A stretch of DNA of 64,000 nucleotides from the NCBI GenBank assembly GCA_015066845.1, contig SVNO01000001.1, forward strand, positions 1-64,000, given 5' to 3'. Positions 25,865 through 34,694 of the stretch are shown piece after piece. The stretch comes from Ruminococcus sp. (GTDB lineage Bacteria; Bacillota; Clostridia; Oscillospirales; Ruminococcaceae). Each line of letters opens with the position of its first letter. The first letter of the stretch is position 1. A program made the translations under genes and the position numbers. The notes beneath the pieces are model-generated. The model was not told where the DNA came from and ran no database searches. It saw only the letters and a list, made by a program, of their open reading frames with translations.

Positions 25865-26857
25865 ATGGAATTCACAACGCAGTATACAAAGAAACCCATT
25901 CAGAAAAAAGAAAAAATTGTAATCCGTAATTCTCTGGTGAAACAGATATTACTGGAAATCCGCAAGGCAGTCAACGGAAAGGACACGCGCATTTACAAAG
26001 TGCTCCTTGCCATCATTGCCGGCGGACATATTCTCCTTGAGGACATCCCCGGCGTGGGCAAGACCACGCTTGCCCTCGCATTGTCCAGAACCATGTCCCT
26101 GAGCGTCAGACGTATTCAGTTTACACCGGACGTTCTGCCCTCGGATGTGACGGGTTTTACAATGTATGATAAATCCACTAATACCTTTGATTTCAAGAAG
26201 GGTGCAGCATTCTGCAATCTTCTGCTGGCAGACGAAATCAACCGTACCTCCAGCAAAACACAGTCTGCACTGCTGGAGCTGATGGAGGAGGGCGCAGTCA
26301 CCATTGACGGCGTAACGCACCCCCTTCCCTCTCCGCACATTGTCATTGCCACGCAGAATCCCATTACCTGTGTCGGCACACAGAAGCTTCCTGAATCGCA
26401 GCTCGACCGTTTCCTCATCCGGCTGACGCTCGGTTATCCGGATGAAACCAGTGAAATTGCTCTGCTCCGTGCAAGACAGGGGCATAATCCGCTGGCAGAT
26501 ATTCAACCCTGTGTGGATGCGAAGGGTATCGAACGGATGCGCAGTGAGGCAGATGCGGTGTATGTCAGCGATGAGATGTACCGCTACATTGTCAGCCTGA
26601 CCAATGCAACGCGCAGCCATCCACAGATTCGCCTTGGCATCAGCCCGCGCGGCTCGCTCGCGCTCATGCAGATGGCAAAGGCATGTGCCTACGCACAGGG
26701 CAGGGATTACCTCCTGCCGGATGATGTGCTCTATGTGTGCGCCGATGTATTCTCCCACAGAATCCTCCTGCGCAACCAGATGGACACCACCACCCAGCCC
26801 GAACAGCTTGTACAGGAAATTCTCGATTCCGTTCCTGTGCCGGATATGGTGCACTGA
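25865..26857 (+). CDS. MoxR-family AAA ATPase
   Basis: 330 residues. Walker A GVGKTTLALALS near 61-72, Walker B LLLADEINRTSSKTQSALLE near 121-140, then VIATQNPITCVGTQKLPESQ and LDRFLIRLTLGYP, the typical MoxR sensor and arginine-finger region. MoxR ATPases act as chaperones that mature or assemble partner proteins. The next two genes, a DUF58 protein and a membrane transglutaminase-like protein, are the classic companions of MoxR. GAGGAAAT precedes the ATG. Confidence 0.95.
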   Translation: MEFTTQYTKKPIQKKEKIVIRNSLVKQILLEIRKAVNGKDTRIYKVLLAIIAGGHILLEDIPGVGKTTLALALSRTMSLSVRRIQFTPDVLPSDVTGFTMYDKSTNTFDFKKGAAFCNLLLADEINRTSSKTQSALLELMEEGAVTIDGVTHPLPSPHIVIATQNPITCVGTQKLPESQLDRFLIRLTLGYPDETSEIALLRARQGHNPLADIQPCVDAKGIERMRSEADAVYVSDEMYRYIVSLTNATRSHPQIRLGISPRGSLALMQMAKACAYAQGRDYLLPDDVLYVCADVFSHRILLRNQMDTTTQPEQLVQEILDSVPVPDMVH

Positions 26858-26858
26858 T

Positions 26859-28052
26859 ATGTTCAAGGTAAAGCTACTCTATCTCGCACTGCTGGCAGGC
26901 TTGCTTGCGTTCTATGTGCTCTATATTGATTCGTTTGCCCTGATCATGCTGCTGTGCGCACTGATCGTACCAGTGCTGCTCAAGGTGCTGCTTCTTGTGT
27001 TTCGATTCAACAGCAGCGGTGCATTGACCTGTGACAGCGACAGCTGTGCGGCAGGAGAATCCATCCCCGTTACCCTCACCGTGCGCAACAAATCCCCCTT
27101 CTGCTTTCCGATGGCACAGGCAACAGTGCTGCTGCACCATTCATTCGGCGCAGGAACGCAGTGTTTGCAGCTTCGCTTTCCGGTGCAGGCGCGTAATCTC
27201 ACGCGCGTGACGTTCTATGTTCATGCGGAATTCTGCGGTGCAATGGAGCTGTCACTGAAGAAAATCAGCGTATTTGATTATCTCCACCTGTTCCACACCA
27301 ATCTGCCGCTGCGGCAGAAGCATACCAATGTGCTGGTACTTCCGCAATGCGTTGCACTTCCCATCCGCAATGCCTCTGACCCCGTGCACAGTCAGGAGAG
27401 TGATGTCTACGCAGACCGTCCGGGAGATGACCCCTCCCAGATTTTCGGATTCCACGAATACGGTGCAGGCGATGCCGTCAGCCGCATTCACTGGAAACTC
27501 AGCAGTAAATCCGACCGGCTCTTTGTCAAGGAATTCAGTCTGCCCATCCAGAAATCCGTCCTGATCCTGCTCAATTACAGCGGTGCACCACGCACTTCCA
27601 TGCAGGTGCGCATTCAGCAGGCAGAAACCTTTCTGACGCTCTTTTACTCCGTCATTTTCCAGATGCTCGACCAGCAGATGCTCCCCGTGATTGTCTGGTA
27701 TGACGGCGCGCAGAAGGAGCTGGAGCTGCACCATCCAACTGCGCACGGTCAGCTCTCCGACCTGTTCCGCGCACTCTATGACAGCATCGGCGCAATGGAG
27801 CTGGATGTGCAGCAGGTGATGGATTCCCTTGCCAGTCAGCGGTATTCCTCCCTGACCTGCATCACCAATCACCTGCCCCACATGCTGCTGGAGCTTGTGG
27901 ACAAGCGCGTGACTGCCAATTGCAAAACCATTCTGCATGTCTGTCCGCCGGATGAACAGCAGCAAACGGCTGCGGCAGAGATTGCGGAAACGGTTGTCCT
28001 CCCCGTGCGCGCTGGCAGAATGCAGGAAGATATTACACAACTGGTATTGTAA
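26859..28052 (+). CDS. DUF58 membrane protein
   Basis: 397 residues. Two membrane segments at the N-terminus (LLYLALLAGLLAFYVLYIDS and LIMLLCALIVPVLLKVLLLV), a beta-rich region, then the DUF58 signature: GDDPSQIFGFHEYGAGDAVS followed by RIHWKLSSKSDRLFVKEF (about 190-230). The rest resembles a von Willebrand A-like fold. The ATG begins one base after the moxR stop, so translation is coupled. DUF58 proteins are thought to work with MoxR and a transglutaminase in envelope processes. Confidence 0.92.
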   Translation: MFKVKLLYLALLAGLLAFYVLYIDSFALIMLLCALIVPVLLKVLLLVFRFNSSGALTCDSDSCAAGESIPVTLTVRNKSPFCFPMAQATVLLHHSFGAGTQCLQLRFPVQARNLTRVTFYVHAEFCGAMELSLKKISVFDYLHLFHTNLPLRQKHTNVLVLPQCVALPIRNASDPVHSQESDVYADRPGDDPSQIFGFHEYGAGDAVSRIHWKLSSKSDRLFVKEFSLPIQKSVLILLNYSGAPRTSMQVRIQQAETFLTLFYSVIFQMLDQQMLPVIVWYDGAQKELELHHPTAHGQLSDLFRALYDSIGAMELDVQQVMDSLASQRYSSLTCITNHLPHMLLELVDKRVTANCKTILHVCPPDEQQQTAAAEIAETVVLPVRAGRMQEDITQLVL

Positions 28053-28073
28053 ATGTCCCTCATGAGGTGAAAT

Positions 28074-30656
28074 ATGAATCAGAACCATCCATCCCAACAC
28101 AGCGGAATTACGATTGAAAATACGCTCTCCATGGCAGTACAGAACACCAATTACCGGCGTAATCCCCTGCTGCTCTTTGTACTTGCAGTGTGCGGTGCAG
28201 TCGGCGGCGTGGGAACATTTCTCTCCATGTTCCCGATGCGCTGCAACCAGACGGTGCTGCTGACTGTCCTGTCAGTTGTTTTTCTCGGTTCTGCCGCAAT
28301 GGCATATCAACCAAAAAGACTGCTGACCTTGCGCCTTGTGCTGCTGAGCCTGTGCGCAGGACTGATCTTTCTGCTCTGGAAACCATTCAGCAGCGGCTTT
28401 GTGCATGTGCTCAACACCATTTACAAGGTCATCTATCTGACGGAATGGGATCGTTACGCTGTTGCCCCCGACCTTTCAGAGTCCTATTGTGTGACAGTGT
28501 TTCTCTGCTTTGCATTCATCCCCATTCTGTATCTCTTGTGCAGCTCCGTCATCCATTACCAGAATCTGTTCCTCTGCCTGATTCCCACGCTGCCGCTTTC
28601 GCAGATTGGGTTTCATTACGGCGTAGCTGCCAACCATGGCTTTGCCATTCTTCTGCTTGCATTCTGGTTCGGTATGGCAGCGGTGCATATGTCCAATGCA
28701 GGTACTTACCGCGGCGATGTACAGAACAGCTTTCTGCGGCGCGGAAACACCTTTTTCCCCATCAGCAGTATGCGCTTTATGGTGACAGAACGCGTTGGCG
28801 CAGCGATGATTTGCATTGTTTTAGTGCTCTGTCTGCTTATCGGGCAGGTGCTTGAACTGACGGGCTATCAGCGCAGCGAGTATGTCAAGGTGCTGCGCAG
28901 CCGTGCACAGGAACAAATTGCCATGATGATGAACGGAAATTCCGAGGAATCCTCAAAGCAGTGGCAGAGTCTCTGGCCGAAGCCGAAAGTGCACAATGAC
29001 CGCATTGTCACGGCACTCGGCGAGGAAGCGAAGCGCGAATTCAAAGACATTGCCCTCTCCGGACTGACACTTTCTGCACTGCCGCAGGGCAGGATCTACC
29101 TGAAATACCGGATCGGTGAAGTCTACGGCGACAACAGCTGGAGCAGACCGGAGGAAACGGTATATGATGCGGAGATTTTCAGCCATTTCTCGGAAATCGG
29201 CTATTATCCGCAGGAATTCCTCTACCCGAACATGCCGTCCGGCGATGAGGTTACCATGACGTTTGAAAATGTAACGGAAACACTGGGGCAATGCGTTCCC
29301 TATGCCGTACAGGAGCAGGATGCACTGCAATGTCTGCGTGACAATGCATTTTCCGGCTTTTCCAACACCTACCGCATCATGCAGATGCAGGATTTTGAGC
29401 AGGTGCTCCTGCATACACAGACAATGTATGCAGGTGACAGTGCAATGCTCTACAGCAAATGCCGTTCGGTGAATCAGGCGTTTTTCCAGAATCTCACCGC
29501 ACAGGGCGAGGAGCTGTTCTATACTGCGTCACCAAGCGAAATGCCGACCGATATGGAACGCTCGATGGAGGCTTTGCTGCTTTGTGCCAACGGGTATTCG
29601 GAATTTGTCGCGCAAACGGATATGCAAGTTCCCGATACGCCAGCCATGCAGATTGTTCGAGAGGCATATGCCCCGTTCCTTGACAGCTACAACGCTGACA
29701 CTGCGGATGCTGCGGACACCATTGCTTTTTTGCGGCAGCTGCGTGAGGAAGTCTGCAATCATATGACCTATACCCTCTCCCCCGGCAGAACGCCGCCGAC
29801 CGAGGATTTTGTGGAATACTTCCTGCTGAAGAACCAGAAAGGCTTCTGTATGCACTATGCAACGGCAGGTGTCATCCTTGCACGTATGGCAGGTATTCCG
29901 GCGCGTTACTGCGAGGGGTACATGGTGGACCTTGCGCAGAGTCATTCCCTGAAAAAGCACGGGGATGTGTACAAGCTCAATGTACTTGACAGCAATGCCC
30001 ATGCATGGATGGAGGTATATATTGCAGGATGGGGCTGGATTCCGTTTGAATTCACTTTTGTGGAAGAAGCGCAGCCTGTTACCACAGAGGTAACAGAACC
30101 AGCAACCTCTGTTGTAACTTCTGTCGTGACATCCTATTTGCCGGCAAATACAACGATCACTTCCACCACAATGCCTGCAACTGTACAGCCAGTCCCCATG
30201 GAACAGAAAAACAACAATGACATCTGGAGGATCGTACTCTGTGTGCTGGGCAGTACGCTTTTCATCGGCGGTTTTGTGTGGCTTGTACGGTTCCGGCGCA
30301 TTCTTGCACAGCGCAGACGGGAACGGCAGTTTACACAAGCGGACAGAAACGAAGCAGTACGGTGCATTTATGCATATCTCTGCAAGCTTCTGACCTTCTG
30401 CGGTGCGGATTTGCAGGTGCAGAGAACAGCGGATATTGCCGATAGTGCAGCGGAAATCTGTGACAAGTATCTGGATGAGGGTGAATTTGCGGACGCTGTC
30501 AATCTTGCCGCAAAGGCAGCATTCAGCAGTCACAGTATTTCTGACGAGGAGCATGAACGGATGCTCGCCACTGCCAGAACACTTGCCGCAGGGGTTGCAG
30601 GCAATGTGTCACGCTGGGATAAATTCCGTTTGCAATATATTCTGCGATTACTATGA
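28074..30656 (+). CDS. Membrane transglutaminase-like protein (TgpA type)
   Basis: 860 residues. About seven membrane segments cover the first ~265 residues, followed by a large outside domain with a transglutaminase core: Cys in KNQKGFCMHYATAGVILARM (about 590), then GIPARYCEGYMVD, and His in DSNAHAWMEVYIAGWGWIPF (about 641). The third triad position, usually Asp in W-x-P-F-D-P-T, is Glu here (WIPFEFT). A Thr/Val-rich linker (about 670-705) and a further membrane helix (IWRIVLCVLGSTLFIGGFVW) precede a cytoplasmic tail. Third member of the MoxR-DUF58-TgpA set. Substrate unknown. Confidence 0.9.
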   Translation: MNQNHPSQHSGITIENTLSMAVQNTNYRRNPLLLFVLAVCGAVGGVGTFLSMFPMRCNQTVLLTVLSVVFLGSAAMAYQPKRLLTLRLVLLSLCAGLIFLLWKPFSSGFVHVLNTIYKVIYLTEWDRYAVAPDLSESYCVTVFLCFAFIPILYLLCSSVIHYQNLFLCLIPTLPLSQIGFHYGVAANHGFAILLLAFWFGMAAVHMSNAGTYRGDVQNSFLRRGNTFFPISSMRFMVTERVGAAMICIVLVLCLLIGQVLELTGYQRSEYVKVLRSRAQEQIAMMMNGNSEESSKQWQSLWPKPKVHNDRIVTALGEEAKREFKDIALSGLTLSALPQGRIYLKYRIGEVYGDNSWSRPEETVYDAEIFSHFSEIGYYPQEFLYPNMPSGDEVTMTFENVTETLGQCVPYAVQEQDALQCLRDNAFSGFSNTYRIMQMQDFEQVLLHTQTMYAGDSAMLYSKCRSVNQAFFQNLTAQGEELFYTASPSEMPTDMERSMEALLLCANGYSEFVAQTDMQVPDTPAMQIVREAYAPFLDSYNADTADAADTIAFLRQLREEVCNHMTYTLSPGRTPPTEDFVEYFLLKNQKGFCMHYATAGVILARMAGIPARYCEGYMVDLAQSHSLKKHGDVYKLNVLDSNAHAWMEVYIAGWGWIPFEFTFVEEAQPVTTEVTEPATSVVTSVVTSYLPANTTITSTTMPATVQPVPMEQKNNNDIWRIVLCVLGSTLFIGGFVWLVRFRRILAQRRRERQFTQADRNEAVRCIYAYLCKLLTFCGADLQVQRTADIADSAAEICDKYLDEGEFADAVNLAAKAAFSSHSISDEEHERMLATARTLAAGVAGNVSRWDKFRLQYILRLL

Positions 30657-30672
30657 GAAAGGGAGATCGCTT

Positions 30673-31299
30673 ATGAAGAACAATGTCAAATCGATTACCA
30701 TGCCGCAGTTCTTGAAGGATATTGCACCGACATGCATTGCACTGCTTGCCGGTATCTGCTTTGCGGCAAATCCCGGTATTCTGGAGATTCTGTGCGTGAC
30801 AGTCGGAATAATGCTTGTGCTGTCCGGTGTTGCCATGCTGCTCTACCGTATTTTTGGAAAGCAGAAATCATCTCTCATCAGCGTTTATTCCCTCATTTTT
30901 TTGGTACTCGGTATCGCGTTGGGGATTGTTCCGACCATGCTTAAATTTCTGATTCCCATTTTCTTTGGTGCGTGGCTTCTGACAAGCTCCGCATCGGGCA
31001 TGTACCATAACTACATGCTCCGGCATGTCCATCCCCTCTGGTGGCTGGGACTGACGCTTTGTACCATCGGTTCGCTCATCGGCTTGTATGTCATCACAAG
31101 ACCGGCGCAGATTATGGAAAGTACAGTCCGGCTCATCGGGTTTGCATTGATTGCCCATTCCGTTCTCCGGCTGACATCGATCCTGTTCAGTGCACGGTAT
31201 CAGAAAGAACTGGATATGCAGCAGAATGCAGAAAACAGCGATCCACCGGAATATACGGTGGATGAGGATGGCATCATTGAAATTACGTTAAAGGAGTAA
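30673..31299 (+). CDS. HdeD/DUF308-like membrane protein
   Basis: 208 residues with six hydrophobic segments in pairs (e.g. APTCIALLAGICFAANPGIL, VTVGIMLVLSGVAMLLYRIF, SLIFLVLGIALGIVPTMLKF), each pair ending in a short basic loop, the layout of HdeD/DUF308 proteins. In E. coli HdeD is linked to acid resistance; no such role can be inferred here. The C-terminal ~25 residues are acidic. AAAGGGAG precedes the ATG, 16 bases after the transglutaminase-like gene, in the same operon. Confidence 0.8.
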   Translation: MKNNVKSITMPQFLKDIAPTCIALLAGICFAANPGILEILCVTVGIMLVLSGVAMLLYRIFGKQKSSLISVYSLIFLVLGIALGIVPTMLKFLIPIFFGAWLLTSSASGMYHNYMLRHVHPLWWLGLTLCTIGSLIGLYVITRPAQIMESTVRLIGFALIAHSVLRLTSILFSARYQKELDMQQNAENSDPPEYTVDEDGIIEITLKE

Positions 31300-31301
31300 C
31301 T

Positions 31302-32275
31302 ATGGAATATCAAATCAATTTCGGATGCTGGGGGAATGTATTCGCCGTTCCGACCACAGTCACCGACCACTTTCTCCGTCTTGCCAGCGGTACGCAGCTG
31401 AAAGTGCTGCTCTGGCTGCTGCGCAATGCGGACAGGGTGTGGATACGGCACGGATGGCAGCTTTTTTGCAGATTTCCGAGGAGGATGCACAGGATGCTGT
31501 GCAGTTCTGGGTACAGGCAAACATCCTCCAGCCGCAGGAAACAACGGCAGCACAGCCGATGCTTGCAGCCATACCGGAACCGGCTGCACCGCAGTCGTCT
31601 CCCCCCGTACCGCCGAAAACACAGCGCGGCAGCAGGGAAATCAAACTTGATCCCTCGGAAATTGCCCATTCTCTGGAGCAGTCGCAGGAGCTGAAAGACC
31701 TGTTCCTGTGTGCAGAAAAGCTCTTTGGCAGGATGCTCAACCATATGGAGCAGCGGTCGCTTCTGTGGATTCACAGCTATCTGGGAATGCGCAGCGAGGT
31801 GCTGCTCACGCTGCTTGGCTACTGTGTTTCAATGGATAAAGTCAGCATGTCCTACGCCGAGTCCATTGCCATCAGCTGGATGGAGCAGGATATTACCACG
31901 CTTGCACAGGCAGAGGCTGAAATCAAGCGGCTGACGGCGGAGCAGAGCTATCTCAGCCAGATTCGCAAGCTCTTTGAAATGCATCACTCCCCTACCAGTC
32001 AGCAGAAAAAATACATAGAAAACTGGCGCAATGCCGGATATTCCATGGAGCTGCTCGAATATGCCTATGAACTGACGATTGAAAGCATTGAGAAGCTCAA
32101 TTTCAAATATATCAATACCATTCTGGAAAAATGGGCAGCACAGGGCATTACCAATGCCGATGAAGCTAAACGGCTGCGCAAATCCACTTCAGCTGAAAAA
32201 TACCCATCTTCTGCGCAAAGTAATGCGGAGCTTGATGAATACCTGAGCGTTGTAAATCGCTTTAGAAAGGAGTAA
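31302..32275 (+). pseudogene. DnaD-domain replication protein, split by a frameshift near 31430
   Basis: From the ATG at 31302 (AAAGGAG upstream) one frame gives the expected N-terminus (FGCWGNVFAVPTTVTDHFLR, LASGTQLKVLLWLLRNAD). Then the -1 frame continues the same protein: GVDTARMAAFLQISEEDAQD, a winged-helix segment, and later the DnaD C-terminal domain (QKKYIENWRNAGYSMELLEY, EKLNFKYINTILEKW). Adding one base near 31431 (for example GAC-CAG) would join them into about 325 residues. No slippery heptamer is present, so programmed shifting is unlikely. It may be a true mutation or a sequencing error. DnaD helps load helicase at the origin or restart sites; the next gene is a DnaC/DnaI-like loader. 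Confidence 0.8.
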
Positions 32276-32278
32276 TGC

Positions 32279-33268
32279 ATGAACGAACAGATTCTACAAA
32301 AAGCCCTGCAAACCGTGGCAACGCGCAGATTATACGCAAAACAGGAGAATGACAGGCGGTATCAGGAGGTCAATGCGCGTATTCCGCAGCTTGCCGAAAT
32401 CAACCGGCAGCTTGCACAGACTGCCACCAAAATTCTTGACACCCTGCAAAGCGGCGAGCAGGTGGAGCAGCGGCTGGAATCCCTCAAACGGCAGAATCTT
32501 GAAGCACAGCAGCTTTCCGCATCCCTGCTGCAAGCCAACGGCTATCCGACAGATTATCTGGACATGCACTACATCTGTGAATGCTGTCAGGACACCGGCT
32601 ATACAAACGGCGGTTATTGTGAATGCCTGAAAAAGCTGATCGCCTCACTGGGCATCAGCCGGATGAATGAATATGCACAGCTTACACTTGCAAGCTTCGA
32701 CCAGTTTTCACTGGATTATTACCGAGGAAAAACGGACGAACAGGGGCAGGATTGCTATGCAACGATGTACGAAGTCCTGCGCGCCTGCCGCAGATATGCA
32801 GCGGATTTTTCCTTGCAGTCGCCAAGCCTGCTGTTCTATGGCAGAACGGGACTGGGCAAGACGCATTTGTCCCTTTCCATTGCCTCCGAGGTGCTGTCAC
32901 AGGGGCATGAGGTCATTTACGATTCCATCATTAACCTGCTGCAGCAGGTGGAACGCGAGCATTTCGGACGCGAGCACAGCGAAATGGACACGCTCTATCT
33001 CCTGCTCCATGTGGATTTGCTCATCCTTGATGATTTGGGCACGGAATTTGATACGCCCTTTTACATATCTACCATTTACAATATCATCAATACCCGCATT
33101 AACCGCGGACTGCCGACCATCATCAATACCAATCTTGACCTTGTATCCATCCGCAGACGCTACGAGGAACGCATTGTTTCGAGATTGTTTGCTGTGTACG
33201 AATGTATGCATTTTGTCGGCTCGGATATCCGCTTGATCAAGAAGAAAAACAGCGAACCGCTGATTTAA
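32279..33268 (+). CDS. DnaC/DnaI-like helicase loader ATPase
   Basis: 329 residues. A helical N-terminus, a Cys cluster CECCQDTGYTNGGYCECLKK (about 99-118, zinc-binding style as in DnaI), then the AAA core: Walker A LLFYGRTGLGKTHLSLSIAS (about 183-202), Walker B VDLLILDDLGTEFDTPF, sensor TIINTNLDLVSIRRRYEERI and the arginine finger in VSRLF. It places the replicative helicase on DNA. The ATG overlaps the dnaD ribosome-site region (AAAGGAGTAATGC), and dnaD ends 3 bases before it. The dnaD-dnaC pair is typical of clostridia. Confidence 0.93.
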   Translation: MNEQILQKALQTVATRRLYAKQENDRRYQEVNARIPQLAEINRQLAQTATKILDTLQSGEQVEQRLESLKRQNLEAQQLSASLLQANGYPTDYLDMHYICECCQDTGYTNGGYCECLKKLIASLGISRMNEYAQLTLASFDQFSLDYYRGKTDEQGQDCYATMYEVLRACRRYAADFSLQSPSLLFYGRTGLGKTHLSLSIASEVLSQGHEVIYDSIINLLQQVEREHFGREHSEMDTLYLLLHVDLLILDDLGTEFDTPFYISTIYNIINTRINRGLPTIINTNLDLVSIRRRYEERIVSRLFAVYECMHFVGSDIRLIKKKNSEPLI

Positions 33269-33278
33269 GGAGGAAATT

Positions 33279-33797
33279 ATGGATTTTTTGGAACTTGCGA
33301 AAAAAAGATGCTCCACACGCTGTTACACTAACCGCGCTGTGGAACAGGAGAAGCTTGCACAGATTCTGGAGGCTGCGCGTGTTGCGCCGACCGGTAAGAA
33401 TGCACAGGCGTTCAAGCTGCTGGTTTTACAGAAGCCCGACAGCCTGCAAAAACTCAAGGAAGCTGCAAATTTCTATGACGCACCCCTTGCCATCCTCATC
33501 TGCGCGGATGTGGAAAACACATGGCACAGAAGTTTTGATGGTAAGGTGATTTCCGATATTGACGTGTCCATCGTCAGCACCCATATGATACTTGAAGCCA
33601 CGCAGCTTGGGCTTGCATCCCTCTGGATTTGCCGCTTTAAGCCGGATGTGGTACGCGAAGCATTCGCCATTCCCGAAGGCTATGAGCCGGTCAATCTGAC
33701 GGTGTTCGGGTATCCGGATGAACCGCTGAAATCTGATGCGCGCCATAATGCAGACCGCAAACCCCTTGCAGAGCTGATTGTGAACGAGAGTTTTTAG
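33279..33797 (+). CDS. Nitroreductase-family protein
   Basis: 172 residues. The N-terminus FLELAKKRCSTRCYTNRAVE is the R-[RS]-S-x-R-x-[YF] FMN-binding segment of nitroreductases. AARVAPTGKNAQAFKLLVL follows, and EATQLGLASLWICRF is the typical G-L-x-[ST]-x-W helix. NAD(P)H- and FMN-dependent reduction of small electrophiles is likely; the true substrate is unknown. GGAGG precedes the ATG. Last gene of the long rightward operon. Confidence 0.9.
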   Translation: MDFLELAKKRCSTRCYTNRAVEQEKLAQILEAARVAPTGKNAQAFKLLVLQKPDSLQKLKEAANFYDAPLAILICADVENTWHRSFDGKVISDIDVSIVSTHMILEATQLGLASLWICRFKPDVVREAFAIPEGYEPVNLTVFGYPDEPLKSDARHNADRKPLAELIVNESF

Positions 33798-33821
33798 GTA
33801 GTATTGATGCTTCCTAATTAC

Positions 33822-33859
33822 AAAAAAACAGCACCAATTCGCTTGGTGCTGTTTTTTTT
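33822..33859 (+). terminator. Bidirectional terminator
   Basis: AACAGCACCAA-TTCG-CTTGGTGCTGTT hairpin flanked by A7 on one side and T8 on the other, ending both the rightward operon and the leftward gene that stops at 33862. Confidence 0.93.
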
Positions 33860-33861
33860 GT

Positions 33862-34623
33862 CTATTTACCGATGGGTTTGATGTCGTAATGCAGCTGGTA
33901 TGCATCCCCCTCATAAAGTCCGAGGAACGTGTTGTAAATGCGGTTGGCAGCCAGATGCCCGCCGTCATCGTCGGCATCCATCAGCAGTACAAGAAACTGG
34001 GAATCGCTGCATCCGGTCATGACATCATTCTTGCGCAGCGTCCGCAGAATTGCTTCATTGAGCAGTGCACGGGCATCACGCAGAAGGTCATAGTTATGAG
34101 CACGGCCGCCAGCCGGCAGCAGAGAAAGCAGCAACGTCTGGACGGATTGACCGGAACGCGCAGCAAGCTGCTCGACAAACTGGAAAATACTTGCGAAATT
34201 GTCGTACTCCACCTTGATCGCGCCCGTGTCTTTCTGCGTGTAATGGCTGCGGATGTCCGTCTGGATTTCCGGCAGCTTCTGCAAATCGCCTGCATCCGGC
34301 ATCAGGGAATCGTTGAGATACCCAAGCAGAGAATCAGGGGATTTGGGTATGGTGATACCATTCATATACCGCAGATTACTACAGGAAACAATACGCAGAC
34401 AGGTGTCCTCAATCCAGAGAAAGAGCATCGGCACTTCGGGAAATTCGTTCTGGTAGTACTCTTTGGCGGCGAAAAAACAGGAAAAATCCTCCTGCGCTGC
34501 AATCAGGATGAAATCCGGTCTGGTCTGTGCATTGTTGCGCAGCAGACGGAAGTGTCCCGTCAGAAGTGTATTAAGCATTTCACATATCTGGTCGCTTTCT
34601 GAAACAATCAGAAGTGTTTTCAC
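33862..34623 (-). CDS. Receiver-like protein with a degenerate GGDEF-like C-terminus, function unknown
   Basis: 253 residues from a GTG start (VKTLLIVSESDQICEMLNTL). The first ~120 residues run like a response-regulator receiver fold but lack a convincing acceptor Asp. The last ~75 (ILRTLRKNDVMTGCSDSQFL, VLLMDADDDGGHLAANRIYN) have the helix-strand rhythm of a GGDEF domain without the GGDEF loop. An upstream ATG at 34680 exists but lies in the terminator hairpin of the preceding gene, so I prefer the GTG at 34623 with GGTGGGTGA upstream. Domain identity is inference. Confidence 0.5.
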   Translation of the reverse strand: MKTLLIVSESDQICEMLNTLLTGHFRLLRNNAQTRPDFILIAAQEDFSCFFAAKEYYQNEFPEVPMLFLWIEDTCLRIVSCSNLRYMNGITIPKSPDSLLGYLNDSLMPDAGDLQKLPEIQTDIRSHYTQKDTGAIKVEYDNFASIFQFVEQLAARSGQSVQTLLLSLLPAGGRAHNYDLLRDARALLNEAILRTLRKNDVMTGCSDSQFLVLLMDADDDGGHLAANRIYNTFLGLYEGDAYQLHYDIKPIGK

Positions 34624-34652
34624 AGTTTCACCCACCAATCCAAAGAATAGAA

Positions 34653-34682
34653 CAATGACTCGCCGTTGCCGGAGAGTCATTG
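34653..34682 (-). terminator. Terminator of the cohesin-like lipoprotein gene
   Basis: CAATGACTC/GAGTCATTG hairpin just beyond the stop at 34695, with a U-rich (not pure U) tract on the minus strand. Confidence 0.6.
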
Positions 34683-34694
34683 CGGTACATGTAA

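Noticed and set aside
31431..31460. Programmed frameshift in dnaD at the T6 tract
   Set aside because: The second frame already reads as conserved protein upstream of the T-tract, so the shift must occur before it, where no slippery heptamer exists.
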